Shown: positions 1-7,668 of the stretch, piece after piece
How positions within the stretch are numbered: the stretch's first letter is position 1
Layout of the letters: the number at the start of each line of letters is the position of its first letter
From: Bremia lactucae
Taxonomy: Eukaryota > Oomycota > Peronosporomycetes > Peronosporales > Peronosporaceae
Direction: 5' to 3'
Assembly: GCF_004359215.1 (NCBI RefSeq)
Contig: NC_090621.1
Location: forward strand, 4,136,783 to 4,149,355
Length of the DNA: 12,573 nt
Made by a program: the position numbers and the translations under genes
Notes under the pieces: generated by a model
Databases searched by the model: none
What the model was told of the DNA's origin: nothing
What the model saw: the letters and a program-made list of their open reading frames with translations, nothing else

Positions 1-368
1 CCTAGCACTGTGAACTTCTCTTTACAAGAGAAGTCACTAAAGCTGAAGGCGAGTTCTACCTGAACTCCCTCAGACTTAACGAGCGCGCCGTTCGCTAAAC
101 GAACGGTCGCCTCTTCTCGCTTGCCATCCTGGCAAAGCGACTCAAACATCGCCGGCCTCTTTCTTTGAGCCGCGAGTTTTACAAAATTTTGTGATGCACC
201 CGAAACCTCTAGGCGGGTCATCACCTCGTCATAGCCTCTTACTTGAGCGCTATAGACCAGCAGGGTTAAGGTCCGAAATTTCGAGACCTTAGGGACTATG
301 CTACCAATTTGTTCCACAACTCTGAACTTAGGTAGCTTCAGAGTCCGCGTCAGTGGGGCATCCCGCCC
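1..368 (-). pseudogene. Gypsy-A retropepsin (protease) domain, partial
   Basis: The frame is open from the TAG at 369-371 to the window edge, about 122 codons. It carries the retropepsin signature region near 190-210, read as SGASQNFVKLAA. The residue just before SGAS, where the family has the catalytic aspartate of D-S/T-G, is valine (codon 204-206), so the enzyme would be dead. Downstream the conserved stretch RLANGALVKSEGVQVELAF is intact. A retropepsin acts as a homodimer that cuts the Gag-Pol polyprotein inside the virus-like particle. The C-terminal end and the following RT are outside the window. The frame is the same as that of the last gag residues upstream of the TAG. The family call is confident. 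Whether the valine is specific to this copy needs related copies. Confidence 0.75.
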
Positions 369-371
369 CTA

Positions 372-1423
372 CTGCGTTCCTGCATTTCCCGACCCCTCAG
401 TGGTCGATGCAGAACTCATACGTCTCGCACGCTCGTTCTTGCCATCGCCCTTTTGGATAGGGAGTCCTCTTGCTGGGCGTCTTCGCTCCAGCAGGGATCC
501 TTGCATAGCAGCGAGCCATCTAATGGCCGCGCTTGCCGCATTTGTAACAATGTTTGATCGCCCAACTCCATGGGAGTGGCGTCTGTCCTCTCGGCTGACG
601 GCTTATACCAAGCTGTCGCCGAGGCATTGTTGAAGGATTTCTCCTGCCTCTTTCATCGTCGACGGCACCTTTCTGAAAAGGGCCTGTCGCGATTGGCCAT
701 GCCGTAGTCCGTTCATAAACGTGGGCACCTTAATGTGCTTCGGAATCGGACCTACGGTAAAGGACGTCGACAGCGAGCGCATTTCCTGCATAGACTCTTG
801 CAGAGATCGCTCCGCCTGTCGCGCTCCAAAGAAGCACGCCTGAGGCAACACTTCATTTTTTGGCGTCTGGTACATGGCGCGAATCTTTTCCTTAAAGATC
901 GCCGATGTAGGAACGCCTTTCTCTCCGCCATAAGCGCCGAGTAAGCCCACTCTGGGGCCTTACCGCACAGATGCGACATGGCGTACGACACCATCCGGCT
1001 GTCGTCCTCGATGAGCTGCGCGACACCGCACTGCTCTACGGCTAAAATCCAGTGGGCAATCGTGTGCGCTGCAGTTCCATCGAACTTGGGCGGGTCCATC
1101 CGAATGGGCCTCGGCTGATGCGGCCGGGCAGAGAGCATCTCAACAGTCCTGTTGAGAGCGTCGCTCCGAGCCTGCTCATGCCTCAGCTCATCCTGAGTCT
1201 GAGTGACGGACTCCGCCGCAGCATGGCTTTGTGCCTCGGACGTGGCCCTCCGCTGTCCGAGCACGAATGCCTCAAAGTGCTCCAACTGAGCTACATGTTG
1301 CTCAGGATGTCCAAAGAGCCTGGCCAGGGCTTGTTCACCAAGTTCCTGCGCCAAGTGCTCTGTCACCTCCCGATGATATTCGGAGAGGTGAGAGGAATGA
1401 GCCCAATCGATGTTGAGGCTCAT
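372..1423 (-). pseudogene. Gypsy-A gag (capsid/nucleocapsid), frameshifted
   Basis: Gag forms the retroelement particle and packages its RNA. I place the start at the ATG at 1421-1423 (MSLNIDWAH); an in-frame ATG lies 15 codons upstream at 1468. The first part (1423 to about 920) contains a Q/E-rich segment followed by RMDPPKFDGTAAHTIAHWIL, typical of the N-terminal retrotransposon gag domain (FDG and W positions). It then shifts frame: the segment from about 945 to 606 (AIFKEKIRAMYQTPKNEV onward) is in another frame and ends at a stop at 603-605. The CCHC knuckle at 508-549 is in a third frame, and the last gag residues (SSASTTEGSGNAGTQ) are in the protease frame, ending at TAG 369-371. At least three indels are needed to explain this. 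The capsid-like call rests on motif layout and family resemblance. Confidence 0.75.
508..549 (-). other. CCHC zinc knuckle of Gypsy-A gag with an internal stop
   Basis: Read on the minus strand the residues are CYKCGKRGH, a TAG stop (520-522), then MARC. The spacing is exactly C-X2-C-X4-H-X4-C with all four zinc ligands present. The stop sits in the loop of a small hairpin (arms 516-520 and 524-528). Such knuckles bind retroelement RNA. Confidence 0.8.
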
Positions 1424-1629
1424 CCCTACGTACACACGCAGAGATGTGGGTCGTGGGATGGATTTCAAGTGCTACCAAGTGTAGGCGGGCACGTCGTAAT
1501 GCGGCCACGCTCTACTTAGACACACACCCTAGCACAGCGAGGCAGCGGTTTAACTAGCCTCTCTTGCGTGCAGTGAGGTAATTGCGGTGGGCGTGTTAGC
1601 GACCTTACCCAACGAACTAAGTGTTTTTG
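1424..1629 (-). other. Gypsy-A 5' leader and possible LTR remnant; junction to Gypsy-B
   Basis: No coding frame is supported here. On the minus strand, 1477-1461 reads TGGTAGCACTTGAAATC. It lies just after a CTACAC sequence and in the place where a tRNA primer-binding site (TGG...) would be, so 1482-1625 may be the 3' end of the element's 5' LTR. I see no second LTR copy in the window to confirm this. The sequence changes to Gypsy-B RNase H at about 1625-1630, which marks a truncation or nested-insertion junction. Confidence 0.3.
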
Positions 1630-1934
1630 TTAAGTCTCGTCACGGGCGCTATTGTCCGTGAAGATCTCAAACTGATGGCCGTAAAGGTGATGACGCCATT
1701 TGTCGAACCCAGCTTTGATAGCAAATAGCTCCTTTTCATGAGGAGGCCAATTAATCTCATCGATTCCAAGCTTCTTTAAATAAAACGCTCTTGAATGGGC
1801 ATGTTCAATGAGAACTTGCGATAAAACACCTCGCACGGACGACTCTGATGCATCCGTAGTGAGAACAAACGGGCGTGAAAAGTTGGGCAAAGTCAGCACA
1901 GGTGCGAATTGTAAGGCAGACTTAGCCTTACGAA
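1630..1934 (-). pseudogene. Gypsy-B RNase H domain, 3'-truncated
   Basis: The frame reads SALQFAPVLTLPNFSRPFVL then TTDASESSVRGVLSQ, giving the first RNase H aspartate (D of TTDAS, about 1854-1852). The block NWPPHEKELFAI carries the conserved glutamate, and FEIFTDNSA carries the next aspartate. The protein then ends at a TAA at 1630-1632, a few residues past TDN, where intact elements continue into the RNase H tail, integrase zinc finger and DDE core. The loss coincides with the Gypsy-A junction, so it is a structural truncation and not just a point stop. RNase H removes the RNA strand after first-strand synthesis. Confidence 0.85.
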
Positions 1935-2983
1935 GGAATCCTCTTGTTCTGCGTTCCAGACCCATAAAGAATCTTTCTTAACGAGGTGGCTCAACGGCAG
2001 AACGATGTGCGCAAACTGATAAATAAAGCGGCGATAATAACCAGCAAGACCAAGAAAACTTTGCAATTCCTTTACAGAAATAGGTGGTGGCCACTTAGCG
2101 ATTGCTTCCATCTTCGTATTATCAACGGATAATCCTTTGCCAGAAACAGTGTGCCCCAAAAAGCTGACCTCTTGACGCGCAAACTTGCACTTGCCGATGT
2201 GAGCAAATAGAGTTCTCTTGTGTAATACGTCGAACACAATAGCATGATGTCCAATATGCTCGTCGTAAGAGACGGAAAATGTGAATACATCATCCAAATA
2301 TACCACAACGAATGGGAACTTTCCAAAAAGAGCATGCATCAAGCGCGACCAAATGTCAGGCATTCCAGCAAGGCCCATCGGAGCAACGCACTACTGATAC
2401 GCCTCATTTGATGCACAAAACGCTGTGTACTTTTTGCTATCCGGATGGACACGCATATGATGGTGTCCATTTTGAGCTAAGTCAATGACTGTGAAATAGT
2501 TCACACCTTGCTTCTTATCGAATAATTCATCGATTCGCACGACTGACTTTGAGTTGACGTAACAAAAGTTTGTTTATCAACGGAGCAAAATGTTCGCGTT
2601 CTCGGATCAAATCCATTCCAAACGAGATACACTCGTACCGATTGTTGGGTCATTATAAGGAATGCCAAAGATGTTTGATACCCAAGGCGAGTTTAAAGCT
2701 CGATCCATCCGCGAGAAAGATTTTCATCGACGAACTTCTGTAAAGCCTTTTGTTCAACTTGTGAAAGTCGAAACGGCGGACGATTACTAGGTTGCGCACC
2801 GGGTTGCATATTTATTTCAAACTCAACCGACCGATGAGGAGGCAATGAATTCGGTAGCTTTTCCGGTAATATATCTTTATAGGAATCGAGTAAAGCCTTC
2901 AACCGTTTTTCTTGAGGTTTTGTAGATTTCAATTCTTGATAAATTTTGACACAATATACTTCTTCGTATTGTGATGTCTTCAA
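1935..2983 (-). pseudogene. Gypsy-B reverse transcriptase
   Basis: The linker and N-terminal RT run from 2983 to 2693 in one frame (LPPHRSVEFEINMQPGAQP, then QKFVDENLSRGWIEL). A frameshift near 2692 moves to the frame of SPWVSNIFGIP, YVNSKSVVRIDELF, FTVIDLAQNGHHHMRVHP and the catalytic block VVVYLDDVFTFS. The YLDD aspartates, which bind catalytic magnesium, are at 2289-2294 and intact. In-frame stops lie at 2607-2609, 2577-2579, 2574-2576 and 2391-2393 (the last in the YQ-stop-CVAPMGLAG block, where the family has tryptophan). Thumb and connection residues follow (FLGHTVSGKGLSVDNTKM, LQSFLGLAGYYRRFI). Another frameshift near 1940 leads into RNase H. The enzyme copies element RNA into DNA; this copy is dead. 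Confidence 0.9.
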
Positions 2984-3371
2984 TTTCCTTGAAAAGTCGG
3001 CAGAGGAAATAACGACCGGTCAAAAACCTCACCGTGTGGTATATCAACACCTTTGAACGAAACTTAATGAGTACGTCAATTTATGATTGGCTCCTGCGCA
3101 GTAAACCAAGGCTTACCCAGAATTGCATCATGGGAATTGCTCATTGGCCACTCAATGACCGAAACGTGAGAAAATTGATTACCATCAAAGGAGATATTTG
3201 CGACTCCTTCTTCACCTTCTTTTTAGTAGTATTAGTGCCGTCGAAATGAGTGACTTGAATTGTCACTTCAGACGTGACGCGTTGCAGCAACCCCGGCTTC
3301 ACCACACTGCATGTGGCTTAGAAATGAGCATTTTATTAACAGCACGATCGTCAAGATGACCCTTTTGACGA
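2984..3371 (-). pseudogene. Gypsy-B retropepsin, multiply frameshifted
   Basis: Fragments of a retroelement protease occur in three frames. The gag frame runs on through LDDRAVNKMLISKP near 3345-3310, which sits where the family has the L-[D/I]-S-G-A active site; here the S-G of the triad appears as D-R. The frame then ends at TGA just after AVW. A second frame reads TSEVTIQVTHFDGTNTTKKK (about 3280-3220). A third reads NQFSHVSVIEWPM and SHDAILGKPWF (about 3190-3105), the conserved flap-to-C-terminal part that precedes the RT in oomycete Gypsy elements, with two further in-frame stops near 3082 and 3070. No functional enzyme is possible. The active-site alignment is my reading and could be off by a few residues. 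Confidence 0.65.
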
Positions 3372-4398
3372 TCAAATCTTTTCCCGTGAAAGAAGCAAAG
3401 TAGCTTCACTATGTGTGGTGATAGCTTCATTTGACACAGTCGCGATGGTTTCTTCTTTGACTGACTCATTCTTGAAATAGTTGACATTTGCACGATCGCG
3501 ACGATATCCGTTGCCGCGACTATCTTGCTGGTTCCTGCGCTTGTAACACTGCTGAATCGTGTACCCCAGTTTTTGCAGTATGCACACTTTGGTTTATTTA
3601 GACGTCGGTTGTGGACGCAAGAAGACCTATAAAATGGCCAAGCATTGTTGATTTCCATCGGCTCTGACTCATTGTTTAATTCTCTAGCCACATTTAATAG
3701 ACCAGGACGAGGGGTTGTAGCGGTGTGGTGATTATAACCAACCGAAAGTGCGCGTTCAAAGTCGATCGCCACAGTAATAGCCTCGGACAGTGTGTTTCTC
3801 CGTCGTAATTGAACTTCTTCTTGCGTTTTTCTTAAACCTCGTTGAATATAGGTAATTTGGTCTATTTCAGTCATGTCTTCAACTCGCGAAATAATGTATC
3901 GATATTTGGCAATGTAGTCCATTAAGCCTTTGGAATTGGCTTGTCTCTGTCGATGCAGGTCGTCTCGAATACGTTGTTGTAGATCCGCAGGGACGAATTC
4001 CTTTTCCACTGCTAGAAAAAGTATCGTAGAAAGAGTGAATTTCAGATTGATGCAGCAAAGGCCATTGTGCTGCTGGTCCTCGCAATGAACATCCTAGTAC
4101 GGCAAGTACTTGAGGAGCCATTGCGTCCTCTTTCCACTTCGTACCGCGCTCAGTATAATAGTGCTGTATTTGCGCGCAGTAAAGTCGAACCGACTCTTCG
4201 CTTCTTCCGCTATACGTCGGTATTTGTAGCCCGACTGCGAACGGTCTGCTTGCATCTTTACAAAAGACCCGGCGCATTGCAAAAAATATTAGCAAAGTAA
4301 CTCACCAAGGAGAAAGCCTGCCTACCCAAGCAAGGGTCCACCTTATCAGCTCCGCTACACGAAGTAGACCCGCGTTTGTGAGAAGCCGAGCGCACCAT
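3372..4398 (-). pseudogene. Gypsy-B gag with decayed CCHC knuckle
   Basis: The likely start is the ATG at 4396-4398 (MVRSASHKRG). The N-terminal frame shifts near 4270 into one reading YSGRSEESVRLYCAQIQHYY and KWKEDAMAPQVLAVLGCSL, a Ty3/Gypsy gag segment. It shifts again near 4020 into the frame reading EFVPADLQQRIRDDLHRQRQ and GLMDYIAKYRYIISRVEDM, the characteristic C-terminal half of the retrotransposon gag domain. The zinc knuckle lies near 3580-3540. It starts in one frame (KCAYCK) and is completed in another, where it reads CILQKLGYTIQQC-like; the ligand histidine appears as tyrosine. The frame carrying the tail ends at a stop at 3372-3374. The product would coat the element's particle if intact. 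Confidence 0.8.
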
Positions 4399-4483
4399 CT
4401 TAATGATCTCCGGCTTACTCAAGAGAATAAAATAAATTAAACAACCAAGTCTTTTTAAAGTTCCGAGCACATCCTTCTTCCAA

Positions 4484-4760
4484 TATGGGCCAACCCTCAA
4501 ACGCCGAGCTCATGCAGCAAATGATGCATTTGCTATAGCAGCAACAAGAGTTAATCAACTCATTAGCTAAATTCCAGAAGGAAGGTGGGCTTAAGGTGGT
4601 CTTTGCAGACGTCTCACCGTACTCAAAGAGGAAAGTTCTACTGCAGTCGAATGGAAATTGAGTATTAGCCTTCCTCGTATTGCTCATAGAACTCAACAAC
4701 TTGGTTCAGCCCGCAGGCAGAATGCGTTAGAGATTCAACCTTATCCCAGATAGATTGATT
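4484..4760 (+). pseudogene. Plus-strand gag-like fragment
   Basis: An ATG at 4484 opens MGQPSNAELMQQMMHLL, then TAG, then QQQELINSLAKFQKEGG and KVVFADVSPYSK. A Gln/Met-rich coiled start followed by this kind of segment is typical of the N terminus of a retrotransposon gag. In the next frame ESSTAVEWKLSISLPRIAH follows directly, so one frameshift near 4620 probably joins the two halves; that frame ends near 4750. It lies head to head with the Gypsy-B gag start, 85 bp away, so it belongs to another element on the opposite strand. I do not recognise the family. No continuation into a protease or RT on this strand is visible before the AT-rich gap. Confidence 0.45.
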
Positions 4761-4889
4761 GTTTCACCGAGTTAAGCCGGACCCAACCTCACACAGACTA
4801 AGCGACTATATCTGCCAGGCAGACGCTTAAAATTACAGTGGATACGGAAAGCCACACACTCAAAACTGCTACGCAGCGCTTCCAAAGGA

Positions 4890-5150
4890 ATGGAGCAATT
4901 GACTGCGAGCGGAAATTTCCACGCTACAAGCAGTACGTTGCTGGCTGCGAGCGGAATCTCTCACGCTACAAGCAGTACGTTACTGACTGCGAGCGGAATC
5001 TCTCATAATACAAATAGTACCGGGCAATCCAACGCAGTGCAGTCCAATGAAAGCGAACGGCGAAGAAGCGAGCGGACGGCGGAGAAGCAAGCGGAAGACA
5101 AACAAGTGCTACCACTTGTCAGGAATCAGGGTAAATTACGACTGAATTAG
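4890..5150 (+). CDS. Hypothetical Ser/Thr-rich ORF with three 14-residue repeats
   Basis: An 86-codon frame from ATG 4890 to the stop at 5148-5150. The first half consists of three copies of a 14-residue unit of the form ASGISHATSSTLLT, encoded by the 42-bp tandem repeat at 4903-5020. The second half is charged (ESERRRSERTAEKQAEDKQ) and ends LPLVRNQGKLRLN. It has no signal peptide or membrane segment. It lies in the block of old plus-strand retroelement DNA that Copia later split. The low-complexity composition and the lack of a recognised domain mean it could be the tail of a gag or pol, a spacer, or a chance frame sustained by the repeat. The repeat length being a multiple of three keeps the frame open. 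I do not assign a function. Confidence 0.35.
   Translation: MEQLTASGNFHATSSTLLAASGISHATSSTLLTASGISHNTNSTGQSNAVQSNESERRRSERTAEKQAEDKQVLPLVRNQGKLRLN
4903..5020 (+). repeat. 42-bp tandem repeat, about 2.8 copies
   Basis: CTGCGAGCGGAA recurs at 4903, 4945 and 4987, exactly 42 bp apart. The first two units are near identical apart from a few bases (AAATTTC versus AATCTCT). The third is more diverged and ends at about 5020 (CAAATAGTAC). The period is a multiple of three and encodes 14 residues per unit. Confidence 0.9.
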
Positions 5151-5325
5151 AATTTTGTTTTATTAACCGATACTTTTGGTATACTCCTTAAGGTATCGCC
5201 TATCCTAAATCTAATTCTTACTAAGTATCATCTCTCCTAATTGCGCAAACCTTTTACTTGTTTTTATTATGGCGCATATGTAAATTTAAATTTAAGAAAA
5301 TGAATGGTTCAAAAGATAAATCGAA
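5151..5325. other. AT-rich gap without genes
   Basis: Clearly AT-richer than its neighbours, with runs such as TTTTGTTTTATT and AAATTTAAATTTAAG. I see no coding frame. It could be an untranslated region or the eroded LTR of the plus-strand element, but no second copy is present in the window. Confidence 0.4.
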
Positions 5326-5444
5326 ATGAGTGGTCAAGGGATCAGCGAGTTGACTGGTCCTTACACGTTTGAACCTGACAAGAATCTACTATTTGCGTCA
5401 AGCAGCAAAATTGGCGCATTTCGCGCAGTCGACGGAGATCGAAT
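5326..5444 (+). pseudogene. Start of an unknown ORF cut by the Copia insertion
   Basis: ATG at 5326 opens MSGQGISELTGPYTFEPD, continues as NLLFASSSKIGAFRAVDGD and is interrupted at 5445, where the left Copia LTR begins. The apparent frame runs on to 5526, but everything after codon 40 is LTR. A second ATG at 5300 (MNGSKDKSK, then TGA) one frame away suggests the true start may be upstream with a one-base loss. If the insertion is removed, keeping one 5-bp target copy, the sequence resumes at 10225 and reaches a degenerate CCHC knuckle at 10315, so this may be a short gag. The function is not recognised; the gag idea is inference from the knuckle downstream. Confidence 0.35.
5440..5444. repeat. 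Copia target-site duplication, left copy (CGAAT)
   Basis: It directly precedes the left LTR. The right partner CGAAG is at 10220-10224; 4 of 5 bases match, consistent with an old 5-bp duplication. Confidence 0.6.
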
Positions 5445-5694
5445 TGTAGACAGTAAAAACGTTGAGCCCTTTAGAAGAGACGATAAGATTCTGTTTGTTA
5501 TTAGACTAGCTATTTTTGTTGCCTAAGTCTCTCTGCTCCAACAGCTCCAAAACACTTGGTTGATGGTCACCGCTACCTAATAACATCTTGCTTTCACTTT
5601 GGATAGTCATAGTACGCCTGGCGCTAATCGTAGAATCCAGTACCGTTTCGTAACAAAGACAACAGTCCTTTGCTTCAACATTCACCTTACAACA
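5445..5694 (-). repeat. Copia 3' LTR (250 bp)
   Basis: It is matched along its length by 9984-10219. Shared blocks include AATAACATCTTGCTTTCACT, GCGCTAATCGTAGAATCCAG and AGTCCTTTGCTTCAA. It carries TATTTTTGTTGCC-like sequence missing from the other copy, an indel of about 9 bp. As the element is read on the minus strand, this is the 3' LTR. Confidence 0.93.
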
Positions 5695-5703
5695 CTCCTT
5701 CTC
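5695..5703 (-). other. Copia polypurine tract
   Basis: On the minus strand GAGAAGGAG sits directly before the TGTTG start of the 3' LTR, the position used to prime plus-strand DNA synthesis. It is all purine over 9 bases. Confidence 0.75.
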
Positions 5704-5739
5704 GAGTGCGCCTTAGTGCCTCTGTCGTTCTCCTTTTTT

Positions 5740-5831
5740 CTTGAACACTCCTTGATCGTTCTGCATGTCCTTGGCCATCCTTATTCTTGAGCACCTCTTG
5801 ATCGTCTTGTTTGTTCTTGGCCATCCTTGGA
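5740..5831. repeat. 46-bp tandem duplication between pol stop and polypurine tract
   Basis: Two adjacent 46-bp units start at 5740 and 5786. Both begin CTTGA(A/G)CAC, share TTGATCGT and TTGGCCATCCTT, and differ at about ten positions. It lies in the untranslated 3' region of the Copia element. Confidence 0.75.
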
Positions 5832-5838
5832 CACCTTC

Positions 5839-6580
5839 TTAGCCGATATGCATCATTTTGCGAAGAGCCACGAGGTTAGTAGAACCAAGTGCCTCCGTCA
5901 TTAGGTCGGTTAGCATCAGCTCTGACCTCAGGAAAGACGCATTATTTATGCCCCGACGCGAATTATCACACAGGAACTTGACTCGAACGTCGACATGGTT
6001 TGGCTTGATCGACGACACCTCACCAGCAATCTGACTGATTGCTGCTTAATTATAGACGTGAAGATCCATCGGCAAAGCTGGAACTATACCGATTTCTGGA
6101 GCATCTCGCAGAGGCCGAGCATTTCGCGCGCCGTCTCTGAGGTAGCGACAAGCTTGGCCTCCATAGTCGACAACGACACGCCCCTTTGCTTGCGAGCACC
6201 CAGCTGACTGTCATGCCATTCAAGCGCAACACCCCACCAGTCATCGACTTCCTGTCGAACTTGTCCCCAGCAAAGTCGGCGTCGCTATAAGCTTCCAATC
6301 GCAGGGCTTGATGACGATCTGGAGCCAGGGTCATGGTAATTCTTAAACTAACAATACCTTTCAGATACCTTGCAATCCTCTTAGCGAGATTCGAGTCAAT
6401 TAACCGTGGTGCATGCGTCTGACGCGTGGCCTTATGCACCGCTAAAGCGATGTCAGGCCGCGTGTACTGCGTTACCCACAGCAAACTTCCAACGAGTGAC
6501 TGGAACTCTCGAATAGTTGGTCCTGCACTCGCACTTTGCGAGACTAGGAGATCTGCGGCCTTTTGGTTGCACTTCGTAAG
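5839..6580 (-). pseudogene. Copia RNase H and C terminus of Pol
   Basis: In one frame (from about 6580) are SLVGSLLWVTQYTRPDIALA, RIARYLKGI and the RNase H block LEAYSDADFAGDKFDRKSM, with catalytic D of YSDAD at about 6281-6283. After VSW near 6200 the frame shifts by one; the next frame reads STMEAKLVATSETAREML, where the usual EAE appears as EAK. Another shift near 6100 leads to PALPMDLHVY, then AAISQIAGEVSSIKPNHVDV with an in-frame TAA before it. The last segment, KFLCDNSRRGINNASFLRSE to ALRKMMHIG, runs to a genuine-looking terminal TAA at 5839-5841. The C-terminal motif with H-V-D and the CDN block is standard for Copia RNase H. Confidence 0.9.
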
Positions 6581-7623
6581 AGTCACCACCAATCGGTGCA
6601 CGCATAGAATTTGCATTTTCAAGTCCGTTTCCACAAAGAAGGTCACCGATTGCCTCCTCCTGATCCAGGGCGTAGCCTCCTTTGCCATTAAGTTCAATTC
6701 GCAAGCCAAGAAACTTACTGACAAGCCCTAGGTCCTTGATTGATAGGGATGCCAGGCTGTCGAAAAGGCGACCCACAGCTGCCGCATTAGTTCCGGTAGC
6801 GAGAACGTCATCAACATACACTCCAACAACGACGACATCCTTCTTCCAGTATAAATACATGTCACTTTCGCAGCGCTGGAAACAGGCTTCGACAAGGCGT
6901 GCGTGCAACAGCTGACTCCACAGTCGGCCAGCCTGCTTCAGGCCGTAGAGGCTCTTATGTAGCTCTAGCTCCAACTCTCTTTCGCTTTCAGCATCGTGCT
7001 TGTTGAGTGTTTCGACGGAGATACTCATGCCGCGCAGCAGCTGCAGTAAATCTGCAGATGTTCCTCCTTGTCCGCCTTGACATATGCGTTGGGGATGTCG
7101 TCATGCTTAGCAGGCACCACCACGTGGCAGCTAGCGCTAGGATGACCTTCACGGTCGATAGGTCCATCACTGCCGCAAACGTGAAATTGTAGTCGACGCC
7201 CTGAATTGGTTCGTTCCCACAAGCGACAAATCGTGCCTTCAGTCGCTCGACCTTTCCTTGCGCATCTGTCTTGGTCTTATATACCCCTTGGTAAGTAACA
7301 CTCTGGCGTTTGACGACTTGCCAGACGTTGTTGCTTTGGAGCGCCGCAATTTCCTCTTCCATTGCTTTGACCCATCCATTACAGTTTTCACTTCGCATCG
7401 CTTCGCTGAAGTTTATGAAGTCCCGTTCAAAAGCAGCGTTCACGATGCCATTGGTTGTCGTCGAATCCTCCTGAGCGTTTGCCGCCTCTACACGTTTTGA
7501 CGCCCCACGCGTACCGGATGCAATCCTCGTCCATGGCCTCTGGCTCTTTACGAAAGTCGTCGCGTCCTTATTCTCACATTGTGACATGGTGGCCACATAT
7601 GATGCTGTGGTACCTGCTGACAA
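6581..7623 (-). pseudogene. Copia reverse transcriptase
   Basis: The RT begins after a linker with AMRSENCNGWVKAMEEEIAA and NNVWQVV, the classical RVT_2 start. KVERLKARFVACGNEPIQGV follows in the same frame to about 7130. The next piece, DIPNAYVKADKEEHLQIY (7160-7050), is in a second frame; the family has an aspartate-containing block here (D-[IV]-x-N-A-[FY]). The remainder is in a third frame from about 7028: HKSLYGLKQAGRLWSQLL, then GVYVDDVLATG with YVDD at 6807-6818 intact, then DLGLVSKFLGLRIEL. It shifts again near 6580-6600. So there are at least three frameshifts across an otherwise well-conserved RT. Its 5' neighbour is a deleted integrase, with a junction near 7630-7670. Confidence 0.92.
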
Positions 7624-7668
7624 GTTCTGTCTAAATCCGTTTTACCTTGACAAAGTTGCACATTTTGC

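Larger units (their letters stand above)
1..1625 (-). mobile_element. Gypsy-A: 5' half of a degenerate Ty3/Gypsy LTR retrotransposon
   Basis: On the minus strand this stretch holds, in 5'-to-3' order, a short leader or LTR remnant (about 1625-1424), gag (1423-372) and the start of an aspartic protease (368-1). The reverse transcriptase would lie beyond the left edge. The gag-knuckle-protease order is that of Ty3/Gypsy (Metaviridae) elements. The reading frame changes at least three times (near 920, between 603 and 549, and between about 480 and 430), so this copy cannot make its polyprotein. The right limit is set where the RNase H of a different Gypsy element begins. The stretch is unusually rich in short hairpins (see findings). 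Confidence 0.8.
1630..4398 (-). mobile_element. Gypsy-B: truncated Ty3/Gypsy element (gag-PR-RT-RH)
   Basis: A second Gypsy element, different in sequence from Gypsy-A, runs on the minus strand with domains in canonical order: gag (4398-3372), protease (about 3371-2984), reverse transcriptase (2983-1935) and RNase H (1934-1630). Integrase and both LTRs are absent. The left end stops abruptly inside RNase H, and the right end stops at the gag start, head to head with a plus-strand gag-like frame at 4484. At least six frame changes and four in-frame stops within the RT make it a dead copy. The order of domains and the YLDD motif make the assignment firm. Confidence 0.9.

Noticed and set aside
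298..633. 111-codon plus-strand open frame
   Set aside because: It lies entirely over the Gypsy-A gag tail, knuckle and protease read on the minus strand, which show clear family motifs. The plus-strand peptide has no recognisable features.
1052..1519. 155-codon plus-strand open frame
   Set aside because: It is antisense to the Gypsy-A gag N-terminal domain and is a by-product of its GC-rich codons.
4903..5020. CRISPR-like array
   Set aside because: The 42-bp units are contiguous with no variable spacers, and the context is a eukaryotic retroelement region. It is a plain tandem repeat.
5445..5526. Continuation of the 5326 ORF to its stop at 5526
   Set aside because: This part is Copia LTR, repeated at 9984 onward, so it is not native to the ORF.
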